From assembly GCF_026151205.1 (NCBI RefSeq), contig NC_087082.1:14789365-14853364 (forward strand): DNA of 64,000 nucleotides. Direction: 5' to 3'. This DNA is from Bolinopsis microptera. Taxonomy: Eukaryota > Ctenophora > Tentaculata > Lobata > Bolinopsidae. Positions 13,269-24,426 of the stretch are shown here, piece by piece; position 1 is the first letter of the stretch; every line of letters starts with the position of its first letter. The translations under genes and the position numbers were made by a program. Below the pieces are notes generated by a model that made no database searches, was not told the origin of the DNA, and worked only from the letters and a program-made list of their open reading frames with translations.

Positions 13269-14320
13269 ATGAAAGTAATACAACTCACATTTCTTATTAT
13301 TTGTAATATATCTTTTACTAATGATTCACTCATTATGGCCACATAATTCGCATACTCCCTGCACGTCTGCACGCTCACGATATGAAGCATATATAATATA
13401 TAATTATAAGTACATAGCATGAAGTTTAGTAACTTATTGTGCACCCAAATTAAGTAAAATGATCGCAGAATGAGCTAAAAAGCCCTAACGGCTTAGATTG
13501 GCACGTAGATTATTCAGAACTTATTAATTTCGCGTCAGTATATTGCGCACTTGGTCCAGAAAATCTTCTTAAAAATCTTTTGATGATATCGAAATTGGAG
13601 TGCTCTTATGCGCAATAATTTGACCATTTGTCGAGTTTTCCAAGGAGAATTAAAAGAGTTAAATGTTATTGGTTGTTGAGCCGTTCACTTGATTTGTCAT
13701 AGCTGCATTCATTTATCGCCCTAGAACGCTGGTTTTATCGGAAAGATCTTATAAATGAGCGCAGAATATGATCATTGTGCTAAGTGAGCGTGATTGAACT
13801 CAAATGAGTTCAGGATAGTGGGCATTTTTAACATCGCACCATTATCTCTGTATGTGAATTAAACCAGTAAATATTCTGACGATATCATTGGTCACCAAGG
13901 TAACCAATACCAGGTACAAGTTGTCACAAAAACTAAAAAGCCCAACAAGCCTCGCTTGTATGGCGCCGTTGAAAGGTATTGTCGACACTATTTCCACTTT
14001 CCCTGCACAGCTACCCTCCTCATTCCAGGGAACTACCGGCCAGGCAGCACCCTGGTTTACAGTTTACACCGGATAATGTGAACTCACGTGCTACCTAGCA
14101 TCAGTCACGTGACGCACACACATGCGCACAGGTCATGTGACTGTTCAATGCGCAGTCAGCTGAGATAATGAGATTGTGAGAGACCACCTGCTCACAGTAT
14201 CCATCTAGGCAGCCTATTAGCCTCTGGCCACTTCCGGAGCCCACAAAAACCACCACGACTAGGCATGGACTATTAAATTACCGAGTTTTTTCAGCAAGCG
14301 TTTTTATTTTGTGCAGAAAG
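13269..14320. other. Region without recognised gene
   Basis: Nothing can be assigned with confidence. A short stretch at about 13898-13971 has an acceptor-like start and could be an exon encoding a basic peptide ending RLYGAVE, but no partner exon was found. Confidence 0.35.
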
Positions 14321-14712
14321 ATGAGTGGTGGTCGTGTGATATGGTATTCGGAGGGTGAGACCTTTTTCTTTGCTGGACATATTTAGATATTTACCATCGA
14401 ACATTACTTTATATGGTAGTGTTACCAAACATTACCCTATATGGTAGTGCTGCCATTGTTAGACAGAATTGTATTTAACATAATATTCTTGTTTAAGATT
14501 ATGCGAATTTGCTCCAGCTGAATTTAGGATGTGCAGCTGAGGCCAATAAATCGTGGTCCGGTAGTTTCATTGCTGTGGCATGTATGTCACAGGCAGATGA
14601 ATATTCGAAGATATCCGAGCAGTCATTATATCAAGGAGCCGATGTAATGGAGCCATCAATCCTGGATATTATAACCAACGATGCCGATCATGATCAATTG
14701 TTGAGGTTATGA
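14321..14712 (+). CDS. Possible two-exon small protein
   Basis: A short exon 14321-14354 begins with ATG (MSGGRVIWYSE) and ends at a gtgaga donor in phase 1. An exon beginning at 14537 after GTGCAG continues in phase and runs to a TGA at 14712, giving about 69 residues: acidic and Ser-rich, with no known domain, signal peptide or membrane segment. The agreement of phases is the main support. The second exon may be the 3' part of another transcript. Confidence 0.3.
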
Positions 14713-15596
14713 TGCAGCCACCAAGCCCTGGTGGCACCAAGACCTCTAGGTATTGCTTCTTAATATAAAGTTACCCAGTAACACCAGTTCTGCCGCCCAG
14801 AACAGTCAGAACACCCCTAACACCGCCATCTTGTGATCCGTGGAGATAATAGCTCTACTGAAATGGCTTCATTACAAGGTTTGAAGGTTAACCCACCAGC
14901 AAAAAGCGACTTCTAAAAGCCATCAGGACCATGTATAAATTGTATCTTTAACCACGTCCACCTAAATGGCAGACCAGGTTGAGGCTTGTGACTGACTTCA
15001 CAGGGCACATATCAGCTGTGAACAGTGGCGAGGGACTGTGGTAATATATTCCGTGCAGACTGCAGGCGGAAACTGACCGAGTGTTCAATAATAGCACTTA
15101 GATTTTATCACTCATCTCCTGAGTTGTAGACAGCATTTTATTCTCAGATATGTATTAGCAGATTCTCTTAGCGCACTTAGTGGTGCTATTTTATTTTGAA
15201 TTCTAAACCTATTCTAAAACATAAACCAGCTGTGTGTTATAGGTTAACACTTCAGCCCGGTGTTAATGGTTTCGATTTTGTCCGTTTTTGGAAAATAATA
15301 AAACTAGCTGCCCTAAGGGACTCACTTTATCTTTCTATTAGTATTAGCACCATTATAATAATAGCATGTCTACAAAATTCACTTTAGTTTTACTTCCCAA
15401 TACAATAATACATTCCTTATAGTACGTCTTCTTTAATCCCACTTCAAACTTTCTCTACTAGTACTATAAATCCTCACACTTAATATTACGAAGTTTCTTA
15501 ACACTAACTAAGAGCATGGGAACAAGTTATGAAGTTAAATTAATAACAGTATAACTATAATAACAGCACCTAATTTCAGACAGAACAGAGGTTGGA

Positions 15597-15989
15597 ATGA
15601 GGTTGAGTGAGATGCCGCCAGTCCCTAGATTTAATAGAGACTACCGCACCCCTTCTCCTTCCATCCAGTCTTCTTCTCCTCTCTACAAAGCGTTCGTCCA
15701 GGCGTTCGGGCCCCAGGAGTACGGGCAAGGTAGGACCGCAGCTGAACGTTACGGGCTTGTTGCCAACGCGACCAGCGCTGCAGACAAGGTTTTCTTCGCT
15801 GCGCAGGTGGACAAAAAGGCAGAAAAATATGCACGTGCTATTCCAGTTAACTATGAAAAAGTAAAGAGTCCAAAAACTTCACCCCTGATGGAGAAACGTG
15901 TGATAAACAGTATTACGCACAAGTATAAGTACTACGACTATGAGCTTCCTAAACGGATATACACTGACAAGAGCCTCATGTACGCATAA
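15597..15989 (+). CDS. Small basic protein, 130 residues, function unknown
   Basis: The frame lies in an exon whose acceptor (TAATTTCAG) ends at 15579. The ATG at 15597 gives 130 residues; ATG at 15612 (MPPVPRFNRDYRTPSPSIQS) is an alternative start, and the frame is also open to the acceptor, so upstream coding exons are possible. The sequence is rich in Tyr, Pro, Lys and Ser, with no signal peptide or membrane helix. The Pro/Tyr-rich short form recalls axonemal microtubule-associated small proteins, but this is only an impression. No domain recognised. Confidence 0.5.
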   Translation: MRLSEMPPVPRFNRDYRTPSPSIQSSSPLYKAFVQAFGPQEYGQGRTAAERYGLVANATSAADKVFFAAQVDKKAEKYARAIPVNYEKVKSPKTSPLMEKRVINSITHKYKYYDYELPKRIYTDKSLMYA

Positions 15990-17120
15990 ACTGAAAAGTC
16001 GTTACTTTACTCCTGACAATAGCTGCTGAGATACTGATATTCTTATATACATATTATATTACCATATATAGTGATACCCTAATGATATTACCGTATATGG
16101 CAATGTTACCTTGACAATATTACCGTATATGGCAGGAAAACTCTACCATTTATGAGTATCACGTGATATTTAAAAAGGGTAGAACTAGATTAACCAGCAC
16201 TAGTAGGTAGTGTTTTATAAACTATAACTTAGATAATATTTTGATTCCAAAACATTAAATCACTTATTTCTTGTTTTTTTCTAGATATTCGATATATGAT
16301 GACCTTATTAGTTATTATGAAGGCGGTATGAAGGCGGTGTTGTGTGAATTTGTGCATGACTTTGATTATGTTTAAGCGTCAATTTTCTTATAGGATTTTT
16401 GTTTTAAATATCGAGAGAAGGTTACCTTTTTGCTTGAACTGCATGGTTTGATTATGATTCTTTCAGAAAGAATGCATTTTATTTTTGTTGATAAGTGAAA
16501 GCCGAACTATTTTCATTTGTCACGTGTCACTTATAGAAGTATACAGGTAGGGAGGTAACTTATTTTGACACGTGTACTTTATTAGCAGGGAAGTGTTAAA
16601 AGATTATCGGGAATTCAAAAAAGTTAGGACTGGCACCTTATAGGGAGGCGGCATTTTTCCGCATTTAGATGTTTTTAAAGAAACAAATATCCAATTATTG
16701 TATCACCCTGTCCACTTTAACGTTAGGTCGACGCGGACAAAAATATCTAGGGTACAAAAAATAAGTCCCTGTGGGTTTAGAATACTTCATCGCACCAATA
16801 TTAACAAAGTTACGAGTAGTAAGCAAGAGTGATTCCGGGTTTTGATTGTTCAATACTGGAATTAGAATCTGGTTGAATAACCACGGTCACGTATAAAACA
16901 AATATGTCTCATCTCTCCACCAGTAGTAATAATAATAATTTGGTCGACCGCAGTCGGGGAGCCGATTTCCCTGTCTAATCGCATTTCGGCCACGGTCCTT
17001 TCGGTACAGATTTCCCTGCAGTATAGTCGGGACGCAACCCCAGGCATATACACTCGTGTTACTGTTAAATTCACAGCTCTAATGAAAGCCACTACCATTT
17101 ACACCATGGTTTGGTGAGTG
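15990..17120. other. Region without recognised gene
   Basis: 3' flank of the 130-residue gene. Short related words containing TTACCGTATATGG occur three times at about 16050-16140, with relatives near 14400-14450. No coding signal is seen. Confidence 0.4.
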
Positions 17121-17124
17121 ACGG

Positions 17125-17245
17125 CTGCCCTTCAGTTTTTGAGATTTTGGCCCAACTGGGATTCGAACTCGCAACGTCCTGGCCAGTAGACAGGCGGATT
17201 AACCGACTGAGCCACTGAGCCAACCAACTGAGCCACTGAGCCACC
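17125..17245 (-). mobile_element. tRNA-derived SINE (type A)
   Basis: On the minus strand there is an A-box-like GGCTCAGTCGGTTAATCCG and, after about 33 nt, a B-box GAGTTCGAATCCC, as in tRNA genes. The head is partly repeated (GGCTCAGTGGCTCAG occurs twice), and a non-tRNA body follows, so this is a SINE and not a functional tRNA gene. Confidence 0.7.
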
Positions 17246-17578
17246 AGTAGTGGCAGTATCTATAAAAATACTATAAGTATAAGATATAGATCTGTTCATT
17301 TTATTATGAAAAAAGTAAATTTAAAATATTATAATTATATCGGAAATATAAAGGGTCAATATGATATTTCCATGTCACCATCACTGTAAAGCCATATCAG
17401 GTGAGGACTAGTTTTCTAAAAGCATTTCTGTGCATGAATGTGTTGTCCATATTCACGCGAACCACCCCAATGATAATTTATAAGTAGAATTAACTAACTA
17501 GAGCATATATAGACATAAGATATTGTTCGGATATTTTCAGTTTCTAACCATCATGATGTCCTATATACTGTCCACTCT

Positions 17579-18420
17579 TCACTCCAGCAGATTGGGTTCT
17601 GATCTGGACTTTAAAGCCGATTGTAGACCCTCCTCCGCTAATCCAGGGAGACGAGAAGGGTCTGAGTTAAACCTCTCTGATCTAGTACGAGCAGCTCCTA
17701 CTGGAGCCAAGTAACCATTAGTAGACTCAACTGTCTCTGATGGTCCACTAGTCTCAGTTTCTAAACTCTGGTAGATGTGCTCCTCTTCTCCAGGCGAACT
17801 GTCCTCTGGATCCTGACCAGTGCTCGTCTCTTCCTCTCCAGTGGGGTTTTCCTGATGTTGCTTCAACACACTCCTCACCGTGTTCCCCCACATAACTCTA
17901 GCTGTAGAGCTGCAGTCCCCGTTCTGCTCTCTTCTCTCCCCAGATTCTGTCACTGTGGGAGTTTACTGTACTCAGAGGCAGTGTAAAGGGGAGTTTGGTT
18001 AGATACCTGGATGATATGAGAGTGGGTCACGACGGGAGAGGCGACTACAGGTATTATCTGGAAGGGAGGGATAGCGTACTGGGCGAGGGGTTGAAAAGAG
18101 GACTGCACAATGTTTAGTACTGGCTGGCTACCGGAGGACTGCACCATGTTTAGTACTGGCTGGCTACCGGAAGACTGCACCATATTCACATAGAGTGGGA
18201 CTTGGTGTGGGATAGAGGTTGTCGGTGTGACAGGTGGAGGTGGCGGAGGTGGTGCTGTTGGTTCCAGAGCTTGCGCTGTCTCTTGTGCACCAGAGGGTCC
18301 CTCCTCTTTAGAAATGTGCTGCGTGTCAGTGGTCCGACTTGGGTTATTTGTCGGTACCGGCTGCAGGCTGGTACTTTTCTGAATCGTCCTTTTTTTTCCT
18401 CGTGTAGTATATGATCGCCC
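17579..18420 (-). CDS. Pro-rich, Tyr-containing cytoplasmic-type region; frame change in the middle
   Basis: An exon appears to begin at 18420 after TTTCAG (GRSYTTRGKKRTIQKS) and runs open to TGA at 17950-17952. It contains an 8-proline run and a tandem 11-12-residue repeat (NMVQSSGSQPVL twice, then a third, shortened copy). A second frame, overlapping by a few bases and starting at about 17953, continues for about 120 residues (TESGERREQNGD) to TAA at 17579. It is Glu/Ser/Thr-rich with tyrosines in EEHIYQSLE and NGYLAPV. Both halves look like protein. No usable intron with the right phase links them, so either a one-base error or frameshift mutation breaks the gene, or the second frame belongs to another transcript. 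No membrane helix or domain is seen; the tyrosines suggest a receptor tail, but this is inference. Confidence 0.4.
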
Positions 18421-18477
18421 CTGAAACGTTATATTTCCACTGTTAAAATATTTAACATTAAATTTTATCAACGTCAA

Positions 18478-19859
18478 ATGACTCTACAATTATAAATTAT
18501 GATTTGAGTTTGACAAGGTCTCAGATGACACAGCTAGGAGATCCAGCAAGATTTGACATATTTCTACCGTCCACAAGCACATTTCGTGAAGCAATGACTG
18601 ATCCTCATTTTTGCATAAGCACGCATATAAGCTATATGTCAAACTTAATGTGTGCTTGTGATGGAGCACATGTTTGCTTATTGTATTATGACTCAATCAA
18701 ATGGGCGGCGCTCAGCCTGTCATTCCGCAGCAGCTTTATGTTCATGAACACTGTGATCAGCCTGGTATGGGGTCCCCAACTAAATTACAATTACACAATT
18801 TAATGCAATTTTACAGTTCAATTTTACAGTTCAATTTTACAGTTCAATTTTACAGTTCAATTTTACAGTTAAATTTTACAGATATTTCCGAGATTGTGTA
18901 ATAAGTTATTATAGTAAGAAATCATTTATTCTCACAAGTAATACCTTATCAGTTATCGGACCTTATTTGAACGGACATTAATTTAACCTTTATTATGTTG
19001 ATTTTGGAGGAGTGAATCATGGTCGCGTCGGGGTGGCTCGTTTTATAAACGGAAAGGATTACACAATTATCGGATGGTGATCGTGTTAAGAGACCTAGCC
19101 ACTAACTGACTAACAATAGCCTAGCCATGCTATAACTGATAATACAAATAGTTCTTCAACTTACTCTTAACGGACACAATATTATATAACAATAATTATA
19201 ATATATTATATGTTACGGTCATCAAGAGGGTGAGGATTCCATGATCACGATTCAGGTGCATAGTAGCTAAAACGCCTGCTAGTCGCCTTTGCAGTTTAGA
19301 GAACTTAGGTATCTTCATAAGTAGATTGCTTGTTAGTCTTGTTTTGGTTTCTTTGACAGCCATATCATCTTTATTCAGTTGAAGTTGAACCAACTCCTGT
19401 TACTGTTAGTGTTATAAAATTAAATAATAGATCACAATGGTAAATAATTCACAAGCACGTTTCGAGAAGCAATGTGAATGATTCCTCACTCATCTGTTTG
19501 TACCGGTCCATCACCTTTGTAATCATTAAGTCTGTACAATTATTTTCTCAGCAGCCATAAATTCTCCTTTTTCTTTCTATCCAGTTGAATCAAGCGTTCT
19601 AAAAGTAAAGGGCTCAATTTACCGACTTTTGTATTTTAAAATTACTGCATTTTATTTCGAGGCAGCCTTAAATTTTGACTTTTAAATGATGCATATTATT
19701 CACATTCACAATGTCGCTATAAAACTGCCAAAGGCAAATTATTTTCTGTCATTTACTTTTATGATCAGTTACCTATAAGTATAACAGTTACAGCCAAGAA
19801 TATTTTTTATATTATTCAATAGTTAACCCAATAGATATCGTAGAAAAGGTAAAGTTGAG
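18478..19859. other. Intergenic region
   Basis: No gene is recognised between the minus-strand Pro-rich region and the V-set-like gene. It holds the 16-bp tandem repeat listed separately and, at about 18945-18995, a copy of the GATAAGGTA/GAACGGACATT dispersed repeat also present at 741-870. The promoter of the V-set-like gene should lie at the right end. Confidence 0.4.
18788..18885. repeat. 16-bp tandem repeat
   Basis: About six units of TTTTACAGTTCAATTT run head to tail. No function is apparent. Confidence 0.85.
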
Positions 19860-20930
19860 ATGATCTATTCATTAGCAGTAATGCTTATTGTCGCATCACT
19901 GGACAACGTAAAATCTGGTAACGAATCTCACTTTGTCCAACAGCCCTATAAAATCCCTTAATCTCTTAAGAGTTTCTAAATCGCTAGTTCCCACAAAGCC
20001 CCAACTTAACAAGTTTCAATCTACGAAGATAGGTTCCTGCAGGATAAGGAAAATAAAGTGCAACAATTGTAAGAATCATTGCTGATTGCATGTCTGAATT
20101 TTGAAGGAGCCAATACACAATATCAGCAACAGATGATCAGGTTTGGCGTAAAACTAACTAACAAGCAAATTTTCAGTGGAATATTTTACGGATTTGTTAG
20201 TGACTGCCAACACGTTTGACGTGATCGGGTTTTTGGGGAAAGCAGTTACAATGAAAGCCACTGTGAGCTACCCTCGCCTCATCGCAGATTACATAACTTG
20301 GATAAAGATGCAAGGGGACATGCCCGAGGACGGCCGAATACAGATAACATTCGATCTCAAAACAAATGAGTCTAGTCTCCGTATAAATGAGTTGCAGTAT
20401 GACGATGCGGGCACCTACTACTGTACTGTCATGATGACGGGAGTCAGCAAGAGCGTCGGTATAACACTGAGCGTCGTCGGTAAGTGCCTTCAGAGTAAAT
20501 ATAAATTGATTAGCAAAATATGTGATTGTGATGATTTTAGTAATAAAGTAAAAAATGTAATATTGGTATCACGTAATTTAATCATAATGTCCGATCAATT
20601 AACGTCCGATAGGTAGGTGCAGCATAATCAAAAATACTGCATGCGTTTTCGTTAGAGCACGATCCTCTCATTTCTGATCAATAAATCATAACTCTGTCCA
20701 CTAGATTAAGATATGCATAGCTAACAATTTATTAATTATTTGTTATAGATATGGCTTTACTGAGCCAAGAAAAATGAATAAGATTCCTTTCTTTTACTAA
20801 ATTTACTTCCCCACCAGAAGAAGACGAGATTGAACACGGAGACAACAACAACTACTCTTACGCAGTAACAGAAAAAATCAGCTCAATCCTTCTTTTTGGA
20901 CTCCTGTTTGCTTTGAACATGAACAATTAA
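19860..20930 (+). CDS. Small V-set Ig-like surface protein, probably GPI-anchored
   Basis: Three exons join with matching phase 1: 19860-19917, 20177-20479 and 20818-20930, for 157 residues. Exon 1 encodes a signal peptide (MIYSLAVMLIVASLDNVKS). Exon 2 is one Ig domain: Trp in strand C (YITWIKM), a KTNESSLRINELQ stretch and the classical DAGTYYC of strand F. The strand B cysteine is missing; Ala stands at its place in VTMKATVSY, so the usual disulfide cannot form. Exon 3 encodes a polar linker (EHGDNNNYSYAVTEK) and a terminal hydrophobic run ISSILLFGLLFALNM with only two residues after it. This is the pattern of a GPI-attachment signal, with a candidate omega site among G-D-N-N-N; a single-pass tail anchor is the alternative. 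One-domain V-set proteins act in recognition or adhesion at the cell surface; the ligand is unknown. Confidence 0.8.
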
Positions 20931-22734
20931 ACTTTTAGTAATAGTGGACTGGAAATGTCGTAGTCGTACGGTATAAAAACTACTTTAACGTATTTTTTAA
21001 TCGAAATGTTGGAGAAATGAACTTAAACTTTCAAGCATGAATGAAAATATATATTTATATCATTATTCTATACTAATATATTTTAAACATAACGAAATCT
21101 TTCCGGCATACAACACAACAAAAAATAACCAAAAACTGACGCTTCGATGTGAACTATTTCAATTCAGCTTGCAAATGAAGTTGAAAACTCGCGAATTTTA
21201 TTTGCATGGTTACAGAAAAAGAATATGTTAATTTTGAGAATCTTGTCATTTTATGTTTTAGAATTTGTATATTTAATTTTATATATTAAGTTTTCCTTTA
21301 TTATATCTAGTAATTTATATTCAGTAATAGTCGTGGGGTGTGAATTGAAGATTCCAAATGATCATGGCGATTGGCGCAGGCGCGCAGCATTCGCCAAAAT
21401 ATACACATATCTGTGTACATTGTACATGCTTAATACTTATCCTTTTTATATGAGTAAGCGCAAGCTCTGTAGCGCGATGCACTACTGGCCGCGCAAGCTG
21501 TGGGACTGTAATTGATTCACCTTGTCAATCATTCGCAGCTCGGTATACGAGGCCGGGGAGGCCCAGTGGTTCATTTTGCCGATCTACCGAAGTGGTGTCA
21601 TACGTTGTATGACCCGCCGCGCACGATCGAGTGCGCGGCTCCCGGCTGACTGTATCGTAGAAACTCTACAGTAAAACGACAATGGGGTCACAACTACTAC
21701 TACTAGCTATAGTGAAACGACAATAGGGGTCATGATGTGTCACGTGATACCACCGAAGTGTGGTTGCGAGAAGAATTATTTGATGCGCGGCGCGGCCCAG
21801 TATAGTGCATCGCACTACAAGATTGTAAAATTAAAAGTAAGCTATACCAATGTATTTTTACGCTGATTTCAAATAAAACCTAATAAGTAGCATACAAATC
21901 ATTTCTTGGCAAGTTATGAGCAAATGACCGTTTTTGTCGGACGCGTGCACGTGACAGGCTTGTAAAACGTTATTTGAGCTGCAATGTAAGTGTATATGGT
22001 ATATGCTTTAAAAACGATTCAAGCTAGTTTTGGTTTTAGAGTATGAATCAGGAATCTAATCGTGAATTCATAATATAAAGATTTGAAGTAAAAAGTTTTG
22101 CACCTTAATTTTAAATAATTTACTATTAAAATTTTCGAAATTGAAATCAATAATTACTTTTACAAATCACAAATGTACACAAAACATTTGTAAAAAATGT
22201 AATTGCGATCATTTGGGGTCTTTTTGAAAAAACAATTTTAAAAATTTGGGCGAGCAATTTAGTGGGAACAATATAAATTTAACAAATGATACTTGTCTAC
22301 ATTTCTTCGAATTGGCGCGCGCAGCGCAACTTTCTTCTCAAAATATTGGCCCAAGGCAAGGTTCTACAAATCAGCACCTTGTCTCGGGTACGGTCAGTTT
22401 ACTTACAATAAACAACATATTATGCTTGGGTCAAAACGTACAAAGTAGGACCCATTGAAATGCCTAAGCCGCGCGTCTTACAAGATAATCATTAAACAAT
22501 TGTCGATTGTTTAATTCCTGTTGGCTATTAAATTCCTAATTACATGGATGTACATTCTGCAGCCACATGAATACATGACAATGAACCCAAAAGTACCATA
22601 CTATAACACATTTATGGTTTAGCGATTCATGATTTATGGATTAAAAATGTTAAAATTGTAAATATCTGCTGTAAAATCATTAAAATTGTTTTATTCATGA
22701 TCAATGATCGATTGTTTTTATGCATAATACAATT
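20931..22734. other. Intergenic region with old repeat remains
   Basis: No gene is recognised. About 21040-21330 resembles, at low identity, the 5' half of the Helitron family (CTTGCAAATGAAGTTGAAA against CTCGCAAATGGAGTTGAAA), so an ancient relative lies there. Around 21470-21500 and 21785-21825 a GC-rich inverted repeat (GCGCGATGCACTA) suggests another worn element. Confidence 0.4.
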
Positions 22735-23020
22735 TAGTTGTGCGCCTGTCATGTCCTTCGTACGTATTCAGTTTACTATTATAAATACGCACACCTTTTA
22801 AACCCTTCATGCGGTGTTAAAACATGTTTAAGGGTGACGCGCATAAACTATTTAATCCATTTAAAAATATTCCTTTACAAACGTATAAAAATTCTCAACT
22901 TTTGATAATTTTGGTGATTATGGTACGTGATTTTGTTAATTTATAATACATCTACTCCCAGACCTTAAATGATCGAAAGTAAACTGAAGACGTACAAAGG
23001 ACATGACAGGCACACAACTA
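22735..23020. mobile_element. MITE with about 45-bp terminal inverted repeats
   Basis: The left end TAGTTGTGCGCCTGTCATG and the right end (complement TAGTTGTGTGCCTGTCATG) match over about 45 bp and are flanked by TA, as in Tc1/mariner-type MITEs. The 200-bp interior is AT-rich without an open frame. Confidence 0.8.
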
Positions 23021-23199
23021 TATTAATTTCATACAATAGAAATTTATTGTAAATAATATTTTGGGAGATAAAATTATTAGTACTATCAACTATATTTTTT
23101 ATTCGCTTAGCTGGTTTAGTGGTATAAATCTGTTTTAGTGGTATAAATTTGGTTTAGTGGTATAAATCTGGTTTAGTAGTCTAAATCAGGCAGTAAGGT

Positions 23200-23312
23200 A
23201 GTACGTTTCGTGAAAAGTCAGGGTGAGATGTGCCGTGACCGAAAATTGAACCCACGACCTCCTCATAATCGCTCGGTTATTATACCATTTAGCTATCTCT
23301 CCGACAATTCAG
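23200..23312 (-). mobile_element. tRNA-derived SINE (type C)
   Basis: On the minus strand, an A-box-like TAGCTAAATGGTATAATAACC is followed after about 25 nt by a B-box GTGGGTTCAATTTTC. The acceptor stem is not complementary, so this is a tRNA-derived repeat and not a tRNA gene. On its left (23100-23190), TTTAGTGGTATAAATCTG is tandemly repeated. Confidence 0.6.
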
Positions 23313-23576
23313 CCACAATAATTCGATACTTGTAATACAAACTAATTGCCATATAACTATACTTTATCCTACTATATTATGTATTGAGAGGAATTCCCGT
23401 GGGACCTCAAATTACTATGTAATCAGAACGTTTATATTTATGATTCACGGTCTTTTGTTGAATTGTAAAAATGCTCAATATAACATGGAGCTTCACTGCT
23501 TTATCAATCCGGGCAGGCACCGGGGGGTATACATCCCAACACCTCTGGTCGGGACATAGTGTTGGGCTACTTCAGA

Positions 23577-23650
23577 TATGGTCATGAAGAGAATTGGTGC
23601 CATGTATAGAAGTAAAGCACTGCTACCCATTAAATATAGGAAAACTAGCA
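23577..23650 (+). mobile_element. Non-LTR retrotransposon fragment
   Basis: About 24 codons read MKRIGAMYRSKALLPIKYRK, closely matching KRIGAMYRSKKLLPLKFRK of the larger element at 36872-39041. It is a short dead remnant of the same family. Confidence 0.75.
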
Positions 23651-24426
23651 GTTCCTTTCCTTAATTTTCTGTCTTCTTAATGCTTTAATGTCTCGCAATA
23701 AAATATTTTACAACCTTGTTTGATCACACTTCTAGAGCATAAGCAGTCTTGAAAGCTAAGTGGTCGCTCACTTACCTACTTATAGTGGCGCTCAACCTTC
23801 TTAATTCGTGTAAAATACTTCGAACCAGCCACCATTACCCAAACTAAATGAAACAAAATCACTGTACAAGTTTTACAAAAAAAACACCATATATACGATG
23901 GGCACATAGCTCACTCCACACTATGCTCTGTCAAATATATACACCCCTCCCAACTCTCTAACCTGAGTGGTTCCCGCCCCACCAAATCATCTGCATGGTG
24001 ACGTCAACAGACAGGATAGTACCAAATATGTTAACATAAGATGAAAACAGCCCAGTGGTTCTTAGGATGAAGCTCCAAGAATGGCCTTTAATTTCAAACA
24101 CAACTTCAATCACAACGACCGGAGTCGGTATTTTTCTAGGATAATTTTGGGTAATCGCGTCGAATTTACTTGAATTGATTTAGATTTTGGACTGGACTGA
24201 GAACTATGGTCACAGCAAATTGGACGATTTAGAGACAGTAATTTAGCGATGCCGGGGTAAAGCTACCGACATAATATGGTAAATATTATAAGTATATCAG
24301 GAAAATCGTTACTACAAAACAGGTACGATGTAAAAACATTGGGGGACAAAGTGGCCACGACTGGCAGGCCAAAATGGAGGAGGAGCCCCGTACTTGATCA
24401 GGAACTGACGAAACTTCGTGTTCCGT
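23651..24426. other. Intergenic region / GPCR 3' flank
   Basis: No open frame of interest. It lies just downstream of the minus-strand receptor gene and probably contains its 3' UTR. Confidence 0.4.

Noticed and set aside
20480-20616. Read-through of the V-set exon into the following intron
   Set aside because: The donor gtaagt at 20480 joins in phase to an exon with a GPI-type tail; the read-through lacks such a tail.
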